Below, in pieces: positions 10,804 to 20,853 of a stretch of 64,000 nucleotides of DNA. Where the stretch lies: positions 1 to 64,000 of the forward strand of contig CAWEFA010000102.1 of the NCBI GenBank assembly GCA_963808135.1, given 5' to 3'. This DNA is from CAWEFA01 sp963808135. Its GTDB lineage: Bacteria > Bacteroidota > Bacteroidia > Bacteroidales > DTGW01. The notes beneath the pieces are model-generated. The model saw only the letters and a program-made list of their open reading frames with translations. It was not told where the DNA came from and did no database searches. Both the position numbers and the translations under genes were made by a program. Within the stretch, counting starts at the first letter, position 1. Each line of letters begins with the position of its first letter.

Positions 10804-12110
10804 ATGTTAGTCGTATCAATTAGTATAGCATTATTGGTTTTACTAATAACCTGGGGTAAGCTAAATCCATTTCTTGCGTTTCTACTTATTTCAATATTTG
10901 CAGGAATATTATTGGGAATTCCAGTAGATAAATTGCCTAAGTCAATTGAAAAAGGCATTGGCAGTATGCTGGGTTCATTAGCTGTAATAATATGCTTGGG
11001 AGCGATGTTTGGCAAATTTGTAGCTGAATGTGGCGCGGCGCAAAAAATCACAACTGCATTAATAAAAATTTTTGGAAGAAAATATATACAGTGGGCTTTA
11101 ATGATTACTGGTTTTGTTGTTGGTATTCCATTATTCTATAATGTGGGTTTTGTATTATTGGTGCCACTGATTTTTTCGGTAGCTTATCAATCAAAACTAC
11201 CGGCAGTATATGTTGGCCTGCCAATGCTTGCGGCATTATCCGTAACTCATGGTTTTTGCCGCCCCATCCTTCACCGACAGCAATTATCCCGATGCTCCAT
11301 GCAAATATGGGATTAACGTTAATGTATGGAATGATGGTGGCTATTCCTACAATAATAATTGCAGGACCTGTTTTTTCAAAAACATTAAAAAATGTTCAAA
11401 GCGTTCCTTTAAAAATATTTACTCCGAAGGAAATCCCGGATAATGAATTGCCTGGCACAGCTAATAGCTTTATCTCATCTCTTTTACCGGTCATTTTATT
11501 GTCAATCTCAGTTTTGTTGCCTTATTTATTGGTAATGAACAAACATTTGCAAAGCATATTTTCATTTTTATCGGATCCTGTTTCTGTAATGTTGATTTCT
11601 TTAATTGTTGTTACATTTTCATTAGGAATTGCATTGGGCAAGGGTTTGAAAGTTATAATGACAATATATTCCGAAGCAGTTAAAGATATTGCGCTCATAT
11701 TATTTATTGTTGCTGGCGCAGGAGCGTTAAAACAAATATTAACCGATAGCGGTATAAATAATCAAATTGCGGAATATTTAAAAGTTTTGCATATCAATCC
11801 TTTGCTTTTAGGTTGGATGATTGCTACTGTAATCCGTGTTTGTGTGGGTTCTGCAACTGTTGCCGGCTTAACAGCTGGAAGTATTGTAGCCCCGCTGGTA
11901 CAAAGTGGCAATATAAATCCAAATCTCATGGTGCTTGCAATTGGAGCAGGAAGCCTTATGTTATCGCACGTAAATGATTCCGGGTTCTGGATGTTTAAAG
12001 AATATTTTAACCTGAGCATCAGGGATACTATCCGTTCATGGTCTTTAATGGAAACAATTGTTGGTGTTGTCGGAATTACTGGGGTTATGGTTTTGAATTT
12101 GTTCGTATAA
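10804..12110 (+). CDS. gntP: Gluconate:H+ symporter, GntP family (frameshifted)
   Basis: This is an inner-membrane permease of about 435 residues with many hydrophobic helices. The conserved loop LAALSVTHGF-LPPHPSPTAI and the motif IPTIIIAGP are diagnostic of GntP-type gluconate and related sugar-acid symporters. The first frame ends at 11316 and the second starts before 11256. Adding one T to the T5 run at 11253-11257 restores THGFLPPHP, so a homopolymer deletion explains the break. A gluconokinase is encoded far away at 40362, which would provide the next step. Substrate specificity within the family is not certain. Confidence 0.85.
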
Positions 12111-12132
12111 TTTTTTGAATATAGAACATAAG

Positions 12133-13291
12133 CTATTTTGATTTCAATGTAATAATCACAATTTCAGGTTTACTCCCGATTCGAACAGGCGGTCCCCAAG
12201 TGCCATAACCCGACGAAACATAATAATGCGTATTTCCTTTTACCTTATAACCCCAATCCAATTCATATATTGCCTTTGTTAAATAAGTAAACGGCCATAG
12301 TTGTCCGGCATGTGTATGCCCGGATAATTGCAAATCGATATTATAATTTGCAGCTTCCTGTAAATTGAATGGCTGATGGTCAAGCAAAATTAAGGGTTTT
12401 GAAAGATCAACTCCCGCCAAGATATCTTTTAAGTTTTTACGCTGCAAGCCTTTAAAACGTTTTATGTCCCTATCTTCGCGGCCAATAAGTATCAGCTTCC
12501 CATTTACTTCGACTGCTGTATCCCTTAACAGCTTTATTTTTAGCGATTCGATATATTTAACCGCGCGTGAAACTCCGCCAATATATTCATGATTGCCGGT
12601 AATTGCATATATTCCCATAGGTGCATGCAAGATTTAACAGAGGCTTACCAATATTTTCACGCAAAATTGGAGACTGTACTTCATCAAGGATATTGCCTGC
12701 GAGAATAATTATATCGGGATTTTGGCTATTGACCAGCTTAACCAATTTATTCAACCTTTCCTTACCCACTAATATGCCAAGGTGAATGTCGGACACCGCT
12801 GCTATTTTAATTTGGTCATTGTTTAATATTTTCTTTGACAATTTTATTTCTAAATGTTTAATATCTGGATGTACAGCAATGATATGGCCTACAATTAATA
12901 ATACAGATACAAAAATAATTGAAGTTAAAAGTGAGATTATTTTTAAGTAATTATGTGCAATTGATCCCGGAAGTGGCATGAAATGAAACAAAATATTTAC
13001 TAATCTAATTAAATCACAAATTATAGCTGCCATTAAAAAGTACACAACAGCTCCTAACCAAAAAGCCCCAACCCAAATTAACATATTAGTTAAAGCATGT
13101 AATGATGTGTTTTCAATAAATCTTCCGAGAATAAATGCAAATGAGAGCAAGAGAAAAATAAATGAATATGTAATTTTTAACCAATGAATATTAGGCAACG
13201 CCTGCCAACCTTTGCTAAAAATATAGTAATTTACTGAAAAGTAGATTGTAAAAAAAACTATAAAAAATATTATAAAACTTTGATGCTTCAT
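12133..13291 (-). CDS. Membrane-anchored metallophosphoesterase (YaeI-like), frameshifted
   Basis: The N-terminal 140 residues hold about four membrane helices, then the calcineurin-like core begins with AVSDIHLG and IILAGNILDE. Metal-binding motifs continue in the other frame with YAITGNHEY, LLDHQPFNL and LSGHTHAGQLWP. One surplus C at 12628 (G on the coding strand) separates the frames, and removing it gives NL-HAPMGIYAITGNHEY. ATG 13291 is preferred to the TTG codon upstream at 13306. The usual GD of the second motif is GN here. The gene follows the GH30 gene closely and is probably co-transcribed with it. Confidence 0.82.
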
Positions 13292-13302
13292 ATATTCTAT
13301 TT

Positions 13303-14751
13303 TCAAACTGCATTAAAATAAACAAATGAGTTAATGGAATTTTTAGAAATTACCGTTTCAATTATTTTATTTCCGACTTTTATTCTTATTAATTTTGGAA
13401 TTTGAGAAACATTAGCAGCAATAATTATTAAGTTATTATCGGGGGTTACGAAAGCTAAAATATCACTATACTTTCCTTTAGTCAGCACTTTTGAAGAACC
13501 TGGCATAATAAAGTACGAGAAATGCTTAAAAAGGAAATATTCCGGATTTAAAATTATATTTTTTGTATTTGAATCAATTGTTATTAAAGAATTTTGTTTT
13601 TTACCCCAATTGCTTAAATCAGATGCAGCTGATACCATATTATTATATGTATAAGAATTTATTCCCGAATTGAAACCTAATTTCATTTCGTAAAATGTAT
13701 TAATAACTGTTTGCCAATCATCAATGTCTTCGTTGTTTTCATTTTCAATTTGCATCAACTTTAAATCATTGAATTTTGAATGGAGAGGGGCAATTATTTC
13801 AATTGAATTATTATTAAAGCCCAGTCCTTTAAAATAGTGTCGACAAGTGTTATTTTCTAAAATTGAATTAATAGTGTCAGATAACGGTTTGTCAATTGTT
13901 CCAAACCATATCTCAGTTTTTATCCTGTCTTTTTCTAACCTTGGCCCCAAATAATTTATTATAAATTTTGCAATTGAAGAAGGTTTCCAAGTGCAACTTG
14001 GAGACGCCATGCATGAACTAAATTCATTTTGTATATACACTGCATTGATATGAATATTTTCTTCTTCATAAGCTTTGATATATTTTTCAAAATACTTTGC
14101 ATAAACTTTTAATATGGTGTCATTAAACAATATCTGATTAGAACTTTTATTTTTGCTTAATTCATTATTAAATTTGTTTTTCTTTGATTGCAAACAAGCA
14201 TAGTTCCTGTTATTTTTCATCCATACAGGTGGCGTCCATGGAACGCCCCATATTTTCAGTCGCTTCTGATAATGCATAGCGGCTTTAATATACGGGATAA
14301 GCATTTCTTTATCGCGTTCAATATTGAAATAATCTAAAGAATAATCATTTACAGAGTCATCTAAAGAATAAAAATTTCTTGCAAAATCATTGGCGCCAAT
14401 TGGCATTCGGCAGATATTAAACCCCAGTCCATTCTTTGAATCAAAGAGCATACTAATAACTTTATTACGGCTTTTTTCATTGAGCGAGGATAATGCGTCC
14501 CACCCTAATTCGTCAAAGCAACCACCGAAACCATCAATTCTCTGTTCAATACTATCAGTAAAAACTTCAGCATCTATTTTTTCCGTTGAATCATATTGTT
14601 GAAGAAGTACATTCCTTTGTTCATCCCATTGCTTTTTGGGATTACTCGACCACCACTTAATAGTCAGATTCCCATGACAAGAATTAATAAACAAGCCGCT
14701 AACGACAAAGAATATTAGATAAATGTATTTTGTTTTATACATCTTTAACAT
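13303..14751 (-). CDS. Glycoside hydrolase family 30 lipoprotein (glucosylceramidase-like)
   Basis: The 482 residues begin with a lipoprotein signal (Cys25 in LFINS-C). The family signature follows: QRIDGFGGCFDELGWDAL, then RMPIGANDF and WGVPWTPPVWMKNN. The acid/base Glu lies in VYIQNEF and the probable nucleophile in LMQIENEN. GH30 enzymes cleave beta-glucosides, beta-xylosides or beta-1,6-glucans, and the specificity is not readable here. The stop lies 12 bases before the metallophosphoesterase start, which suggests one operon. The SusCD genes are about 7 kb away, so no polysaccharide-utilisation locus can be claimed. Confidence 0.85.
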   Translation of the reverse strand: MLKMYKTKYIYLIFFVVSGLFINSCHGNLTIKWWSSNPKKQWDEQRNVLLQQYDSTEKIDAEVFTDSIEQRIDGFGGCFDELGWDALSSLNEKSRNKVISMLFDSKNGLGFNICRMPIGANDFARNFYSLDDSVNDYSLDYFNIERDKEMLIPYIKAAMHYQKRLKIWGVPWTPPVWMKNNRNYACLQSKKNKFNNELSKNKSSNQILFNDTILKVYAKYFEKYIKAYEEENIHINAVYIQNEFSSCMASPSCTWKPSSIAKFIINYLGPRLEKDRIKTEIWFGTIDKPLSDTINSILENNTCRHYFKGLGFNNNSIEIIAPLHSKFNDLKLMQIENENNEDIDDWQTVINTFYEMKLGFNSGINSYTYNNMVSAASDLSNWGKKQNSLITIDSNTKNIILNPEYFLFKHFSYFIMPGSSKVLTKGKYSDILAFVTPDNNLIIIAANVSQIPKLIRIKVGNKIIETVISKNSINSFVYFNAV

Positions 14752-14889
14752 AGTTACTTTTTAACCAAAAACAAGCATGCAATACTTATAATTAATTGCT
14801 AAAATAAGAAATATTAGATTTATAAATTATTGTTTACATAAAACAAATTTTGTTATCTGTTAAAATTGAGAACTTTGAATGGAATAATC

Positions 14890-15094
14890 TAATTAACGTG
14901 AGTTCGATATAATATATGTGTAAATTTCATATAATCAAGAACAAAGCAAGTCCCCCTTTGAAAAGGGGGCAGGGGGATTGATATTTTTTGGCAATTTAGC
15001 AAATAAGAATCCAATCCCCCTACCCCCTTCGCCAAGGGGGAATAACGCAACAGTCATATTTTAAATATCTTATACATCGAACTCACGTTAATTA
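14890..15094. mobile_element. MITE-like element with 19-bp perfect terminal inverted repeats
   Basis: TAATTAACGTGAGTTCGAT at 14890-14908 is repeated exactly as its reverse complement at 15076-15094. Inside are C-rich and G-rich blocks (TCCCCCTTTGAAAAGGGGGC and CCCCCTTCGCCAAGGGGG) that themselves form hairpins. The 205-bp element has no reading frame. This structure fits a non-autonomous transposable element, although no related transposase is seen in the window. Confidence 0.7.
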
Positions 15095-15295
15095 TATTTA
15101 TTTTAACCTAATTGAGATAAAGTGAAATAAATTGTAACTGAGAATATATTAATGGTATTATTAGCTGTAATAATATTCAATTTGCAAAAAATCATTTTCA
15201 CAATACTTTTAAGCTATTTTATCACTATAAAACTTCACTTTATAGAAAAGTTTAAAAAAATCATTTAATTTTTATAATCTATAAATTAAGTTTTA

Positions 15296-15536
15296 TATTT
15301 TTGCGCCTTCTTTTTAAAATATGAATATATCAGATTTAATAATTGGAGTTCTTTAAAACTGTGGTTTATTTTATAAGGTTTAGCATATTTTTTTTGTTTT
15401 TACGAAACAAAAAAAATTGGAATAGATAATTTTATTTTAAGAATCGTTTTCATAGTTTAGTTAGTTAATTAGTTTAGTTAGTTAGTTTAGTTTGAGAAAA
15501 AAGGTGAAATTCTTTGAAAGAATTTCCCCCTTTTCT
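15296..15536 (+). ncRNA. Candidate small RNA: promoter-like box, hairpins and terminator without ORF
   Basis: TATTTTTG at 15296-15303 matches the Bacteroidota -7 box TAnnTTTG, but no clear -33 element was found. Downstream there is a strong hairpin of T8GTTT and AAACA8 around a short loop at about 15388-15416. After it comes a run of TTAG/TTAGT short repeats (15453-15493). At 15497-15534 GAAATTCTT-tga-AAGAATTTC is framed by A-rich and CCCTTTT flanks, like an intrinsic terminator. No protein frame fits. The reading as a single RNA is inference. Confidence 0.3.
15497..15534 (+). terminator. Terminator-like hairpin
   Basis: The stem GAAATTCTT / AAGAATTTC with loop TGA extends outward through AAAAGG against CCTTTT and ends in a T-run on the forward strand. 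It also reads as an A-flanked hairpin on the reverse strand, so it could serve the convergent gene ending at 15658 less well. Confidence 0.6.
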
Positions 15537-15657
15537 ACAAACTAAAATTCATAAATTTATTCGAACTTTATTTTCACTTTCTATTATATCAACAATCAAA
15601 TCAAATCTACAAATTATTGTTCAGCTTTTGAGTATTTTATTGAAGTGAGCAAATAAT

Positions 15658-16450
15658 TTAAAGCGCAATCAAATCAGCTTGAAGTTGTTTAAGGTCAAAA
15701 CCTTCAGGCGATTTACCAGCATTAAGCATTTCAGGAGATAAGATAGCCCATGCTTCATCGCAATATTTTTGATAAAACTGCATTGTCATATATTGAATAC
15801 GCCCCCATGTAACGCATTCGAGATAAGTGCGGTGTGCCACAAGTGGGATATAATGGCCACCTTCAATTTGAGCGCCTTGCACAACACTCCACGGTTTGCC
15901 TGCATTGAACTGATCCATAGCAGAGTTAGGAAACTGAATGCCTATGCCTACGGCCCCAAAAAGGTAAAGGGCTGCAAGCAAATGGTCGGTGTTGCCTGGT
16001 TCTAATGCAAGATAAGCTCCAATTTTATGCCTATTGCTATTTGCATCTATTAAACCGGTGCTTTTACGATATTTCATTGCTTTACGTACATCTGTTCCTT
16101 TGTCAGTTTTAGGATCGTTTGGAGTGTAACCTGTAACCTGTAACGGCAGAATAATCTGATATTGTATTGTTTCCTGCAAATTTGGCTGGTTTTCCTCCTT
16201 CTATTGACCATAGCATAGTTTCATGGTCTCCACCTGCAAAGACACAATCGCCAGCTCCTTCAAATCCTGGTGATACAGTATTATCCGGGCCATTTCCCAG
16301 CATTAGCCAATCGTTAGCGCCAATAAGTTTTTCATGACCAAAATTTTTTGGTGGTTTTGGTAATGTAATTTTTGTACGATAATAAGCGAATTGAAGATCG
16401 CGCTTATCATATGTAGCAGCTTGTTTTCCAAGTTTGTGTTTTGAGTTCAT
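15658..16450 (-). pseudogene. Papain-like protein broken by a 7-bp tandem duplication
   Basis: Two frames (16450-16109 and 16179-15658) join into about 260 residues. The break is caused by the heptamer AACCTGT occurring twice in tandem at 16128-16141. With one copy removed the protein reads SAVTGY-TPNDPKTDKG. A possible papain-like core is suggested by Cys in GAGDCVFAGGDHE, His in GGHYIPLVAH and the Trp-Gly in VTWGR, but the family was not firmly recognised. There is no signal peptide. A clean heptamer duplication is a typical replication-slippage mutation and differs from the single-base shifts elsewhere in the window. The neighbour anmK starts on the same strand upstream. Confidence 0.6.
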
Positions 16451-16502
16451 AATAATAAATTTAATTAAACCTAATATAAATAAATGGAATGGTTTACTAT
16501 TA

Positions 16503-17561
16503 TTAAATCTTAAATATAACTCCTCCTATATTGTCATGCGTTGCGCCTGTTACCGATGCAAGACAATTATTTTCTTCCCTCATTCTTAGAACGCCTAAAA
16601 ATGCAAAAACAAAAGCTTCTTTATAATCAACTATTAGTTTATCCGGAATAATGATTTTATGGTTTATATGTTTATTTAGCAGTTTTATTAAAAATTTATT
16701 ATGTGTGCCACCGCCAGTAATAAATATTTTTTTTGAAGTTGAGCCGGTAAAAGAACGTGATAATTGAAATGCGATATGTTCATATATAGTTCTTAATTTA
16801 TCATGTATTGAATATTGAAATTTATCTAAAACGGGTAGAAATTGATTTTCAACCCATTCCCTGCTTAGTGATTTTGGCGCTTCTTGTTTATAATATGGTA
16901 ATTGATTTAATGATTTATATAGCTTCTCCTGAAATTGCCCTTTTGCAGCTTCATTACCATCTTCATCAAATTCAAGTCCCAATTGTTTTGAAACATAATT
17001 GATAATAAAATTAACCGGACAAATATCGTATGCAAATCTTTTACGGTACCAATCGTAGGATACATTTGCAAATCCACCTAAATTCAAACAATAATCATAA
17101 TCGTTAAAAAGTAACATATCGCCTATTGGCACAAGCGGTGAACCCTGACCATTTAAAGCAACATCAAGTACCCTGAAATTGCATATTGTTGTAATGCAGG
17201 TTATTGCCGTAATAGCGGATCCATTGCCAATTTGTAATGTTAATTTATCATCTGGATTATGAAAAACTGTATGTCCGTGAGATGAAATAAAATCAATTTT
17301 ACTTTTTTGCGATTTAATAAAACTTTTAATATTATGGCCAATATAATATCCGTATTCAAGGTCTAATTTAGTTAAGTCGTACCCGGAAAGATGATATGCA
17401 TTCCAAAGCCGGTCTTTCCATTCTTGTGAATAATTAATAGTTGCAGCATCGCAGATATTGCTCTTCCAACTATCATCGGATTTTTCAAATTCACACAGGG
17501 CTATATCAAGCCCATCAAGGGATGAGCCTGACATTACGCCAATTACCCTGTATTTTTTCAT
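16503..17561 (-). CDS. anmK: Anhydro-N-acetylmuramic acid kinase
   Basis: The 352-residue length is normal for AnmK, which phosphorylates and opens 1,6-anhydro-MurNAc during cell-wall recycling, giving MurNAc-6-phosphate in the cytoplasm. The ATP-binding motif VMSGSSLDGLDIALCEF is at the N-terminus. Further family segments are ISSHGHTVFHNP, LQIGNGSAI, NLGGFANVSY and FITGGGTHN. Start ATG 17561 gives the expected MKKYRVIGVMSG beginning. The frame is intact. No other recycling genes lie next to it. An unrelated broken gene follows 52 bases downstream. Confidence 0.93.
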   Translation of the reverse strand: MKKYRVIGVMSGSSLDGLDIALCEFEKSDDSWKSNICDAATINYSQEWKDRLWNAYHLSGYDLTKLDLEYGYYIGHNIKSFIKSQKSKIDFISSHGHTVFHNPDDKLTLQIGNGSAITAITCITTICNFRVLDVALNGQGSPLVPIGDMLLFNDYDYCLNLGGFANVSYDWYRKRFAYDICPVNFIINYVSKQLGLEFDEDGNEAAKGQFQEKLYKSLNQLPYYKQEAPKSLSREWVENQFLPVLDKFQYSIHDKLRTIYEHIAFQLSRSFTGSTSKKIFITGGGTHNKFLIKLLNKHINHKIIIPDKLIVDYKEAFVFAFLGVLRMREENNCLASVTGATHDNIGGVIFKI

Positions 17562-17857
17562 GTATCAAATAATTTTAAAAATCAAAATGATAGTATTATT
17601 GCAAAGTTCTTAATTATTATAAAAGATACTTTTATTAATGCTGAGCCAAATACAGTAATTATATAAAAATTTAAAGAAATTTAGTAAAATGATAAAGTAA
17701 TTATCATGGTTTGTTTGTTTTATAGTCAATATTATAAATAAATAAAATTTAATTATAATATTACACTTGCATATTTGAATTTTTATTTGTTAGATGAAAT
17801 TAAAATAATGATTATATGTATTATTTCCTATAATATAATGATGAATATAATCCCCAG

Positions 17858-18532
17858 CTATTTGTTTGTCTTATGTTTGATTTTTAATACCGATTCTTTT
17901 ATAGCTTTTATATAAATATCTTTCAATGTTTCTTTGCCTCCTTTTTCTACAATTGAATTGTCTATAAAATTCATGCCTGCTAAAAATTCCGGGGTTACAT
18001 TAATTGGTTCATTAGCAACAGCAACACTTTCCGATGTTTGTATTGGAAGATACCCGTCTTTATTGTAAATGTCAATTTTTACAGTCAATTTAGGTTTGAA
18101 AACATCTTCTGGTGTTTTCTTTCCCTTTTTGTCACTTAAATCATTTTCTAATGACGCATTTATTTTTAAATAATATTTTGTATCTGCCAACTTTAAAGCT
18201 CTTTGAATAGATATATCAGGATATCCGTATGCATTGTATTTTGCTTCATTTGATAAACTATTTGCCGGAAGAATGTATATCCCCAACGAATCATTTAGAA
18301 CATTGCTAATCATAGTAAATAGGGAATGAATTAACATTCCTTCAATTTTATCTTGTTTTTTTTCAGGATTGTACTTTACAAAATTTGCTAAAGGATTTAA
18401 TTCATTTTTAACTTTTGCATCAATACTAAAAGTGTATGAAAATAATGTAAACTGACTGTTAACATATTTCTGACAATAGGTATCTATAAAATAAAATGAT
18501 ATTACTAATAATGCAATATATCTAACTTTCAT
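17858..18532 (-). CDS. Exported protein of unknown function
   Basis: ATG 18532 is preferred to the one seven codons upstream, because it begins a signal peptide directly (MKVRYIALLVISF, cleavage near DTYCQ). The mature part is about 200 residues, polar, with no transmembrane segment and no recognised motif. It contains segments such as YYLKINASLEND and KPKLTVKIDIYNKDGY that look like beta strands. It is monocistronic and lies between anmK and the divergent DUF6057 gene. No function is proposed. Confidence 0.65.
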   Translation of the reverse strand: MKVRYIALLVISFYFIDTYCQKYVNSQFTLFSYTFSIDAKVKNELNPLANFVKYNPEKKQDKIEGMLIHSLFTMISNVLNDSLGIYILPANSLSNEAKYNAYGYPDISIQRALKLADTKYYLKINASLENDLSDKKGKKTPEDVFKPKLTVKIDIYNKDGYLPIQTSESVAVANEPINVTPEFLAGMNFIDNSIVEKGGKETLKDIYIKAIKESVLKIKHKTNK

Positions 18533-18553
18533 ACTCAATCTATTGGTTATCAA

Positions 18554-18954
18554 TTTATAAAATTTTTAAAATATTAACCATTAAATGTATAAAAAATATA
18601 TATGCACGCATAGTTTTACATGTTGTTTCTTATAAAAAAATAAAATTTTAACAAATAATATAACTCAAAAACCTTAGGTTTTTATAATTCAACCTTTTTA
18701 ATGATATTTTAATTAAAAAGTTAAAAACTAACAAAAAATGCCAGTTAATTAAATACTAATGCAAAAACTTTATAATTTTAAACTGCCTTTTATTAAAAAG
18801 GACTATTAATTTTTAGGCCATGTTATTACTAAATTGATAAAGCAAAGTGTTTTTTAGAATATTATAACTTATTATTGTATTTGTATTTTTATTTTTACAG
18901 TCTTTAACAATTAGTATTTCTGAAATATATTTGGTTGTTTTTAAATTATTAATT
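18554..18954. other. Divergent intergenic region, very AT-rich
   Basis: These 400 bases separate two divergent genes and should hold both promoters. A palindrome AAAACCTTAGGTTTT lies near 18668, and a small hairpin CCTTTT-atta-AAAAGG lies near 18786. No repeat, RNA gene or reading frame was seen. Confidence 0.5.
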
Positions 18955-20832
18955 ATGATAAATAAAATTAAAATAAACACAACTTCCTTTTTATTTTTGA
19001 TATATCTGCTGTTTATCTTTTTTTATCTGGTTATTATTGTCAAACCGGTTTTATTCTACCAGGCACAGCAGCCTGCATTTTTAAATAGCTCTGACTATCT
19101 TCATCAGCTAGCTTATTATCCGGGAGGATTAGCCGATTATTTATCGTTATTTCTTATGCAATTTTTTTACTTTAATTGGTTGGGCGCCCTGATTATTATT
19201 TTATTATTATGGACAATTGCTTTTTCTACTATAATATTAATAAAGAAGCTAAATTTAAAACCATCTCTTACGTTTTTTTTACAATTTCTTCCGGTCATAA
19301 TTATTTTATGGCTTATTAATAACTATAATTTCCCTTTTTCTGTATTAACCAGACTTTTATTTGTAATTATTGGGTTGAATATATTTCAAAAAATATTGAA
19401 TAAGTTCACATTAAAAGTTTTGAGTTATTTTATTTTAAGCATTGTATTGTATTGTATTGCTGGAAGCCTATCGTTTTTATTATTTTCATTATGTGCAGTT
19501 ATTTTACTTTTTAGTTCGGGACATGATATTAAATTTTTTATAGCTGGAATAATTTTCATCCTATTTGCTGCAATTATCCCTTATGTAGCTTATAAGTTTA
19601 TTTTTAATATATCTATTGTCGATGTTTATCATTACATTTTACCGGGATCGTCAATAATGCTCAAATATCACTACACTGACAATTTTTATTTTTTATTTGG
19701 ATACTTGCCTGTTTTGCTTCTTGTTTATGCTATTTTTAAAACTAAAAATAATTCATCAGAAAATAATTTTAAACAAAATAAGATAAGCCATCCTTATAAT
19801 AACATTTTATCATTCTTAAAAAAAGAGAACACTTTTATAATTATTCAATTTGTGTTTTTAATAGTACTAACATCGTGCTTGATTTTATCATTCAATAGGA
19901 GCAATAAATATGTGTTGCTTTCAGATTATTATACTGAACGCGAAGATTGGGATGAAGTTATTAAAAACGCAGTAACATCCCCAGTTTATGATGCGCAAAT
20001 TACAAGGGATTTTAACCGCGCACTTTATCATACCGGCGAGTTAACGGAAAAAATATTTAAATATCCTCAATTATATGGTTCTGATGGATTGTTTCCTGAT
20101 AATATAGAAGAAGGTGAAAAAAAAGCTATTCCTTGCTCCGACATTTATTTCGATTTAGGATTCATAGGCCAGTCGCAACATTGGGCTTTCGAAGCCCAAA
20201 CCCTTATGCCATATAATCCCAGGATATTAAAAAGATTGATAATAAATTCAATAATAATGGCCGATTATAAATTGACTGATAAATTTTTAAAGGTCCTTGA
20301 TGAAAATTTTCTTTATAGAAATTGGGTGAAAAGATGCCGGGAATTTATATCAGATTCAGCAAAAATTGCGAATGATGAATTTATAAGGATAAAAAGAGAT
20401 TTGTCGCCCGATAGCGGCCTGATGTATTTTCATATGGATGATAACCTATATCTTTTAATGAAGAAAAACTATAAGAATAAAATGGCGTTCGAATATTTAA
20501 CAACATATTATTTGCTAAATCAGGACTTGGATAATTTTTACCGTATTTTCCCTCATACCCCTGTGTTTGGATATTAAAAAATGCCTAAAATTTTCGAGGA
20601 AGGTTTATTGTTTTACAAACAAACTAAAAAAGATAAACCAATTGATTTATCACAAAGTTTTTTTAGTTCAACTACATTAAACAATATGCAAAATTTTTCA
20701 GACATTTTAAGGCAGTACAATGGAAATATATATGCAGCACAAAATCAACTAAAAAATTTGTATCGCGATACTTATTGGTATTATTTAATTTACATGAAGC
20801 CCTCGCAAAGCAAAGAAAATAAGAAACAATAA
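18955..20832 (+). CDS. DUF6057-family integral membrane protein with an in-frame stop
   Basis: From ATG 18955 the first 300 residues contain about ten hydrophobic helices. A soluble C-terminal part follows (REDWDEVIKNAV, HWAFEAQTLMPYNPR), as in the Bacteroidota DUF6057 family. The frame is interrupted by TAA at 20575-20577 after VFGY, and continues in the same frame with KMPKIFEEGLLFYKQ to 20832. Homologues normally run through this point, so a nonsense substitution or a base-call error is likely. The 83-residue tail could also be made separately from ATG 20581. The next gene (PD40/CXXCH lipoprotein) begins 21 bases later and is probably functionally linked. Confidence 0.75.
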
Positions 20833-20853
20833 AAACATAAAATAATCTGAGCT

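Noticed and set aside
803..14751. A complete polysaccharide-utilisation locus
   Set aside because: Only the SusC/D operon and one GH30 gene are present. They are 7 kb apart, on opposite strands, with an IS and unrelated genes between, and no sensor-regulator is adjacent.
15453..15493. Short TTAG/TTAGT repeats as a CRISPR or telomere-like array
   Set aside because: The repeats are only 4-8 bases long, irregular and embedded in AT-rich DNA. They are best explained as simple sequence.
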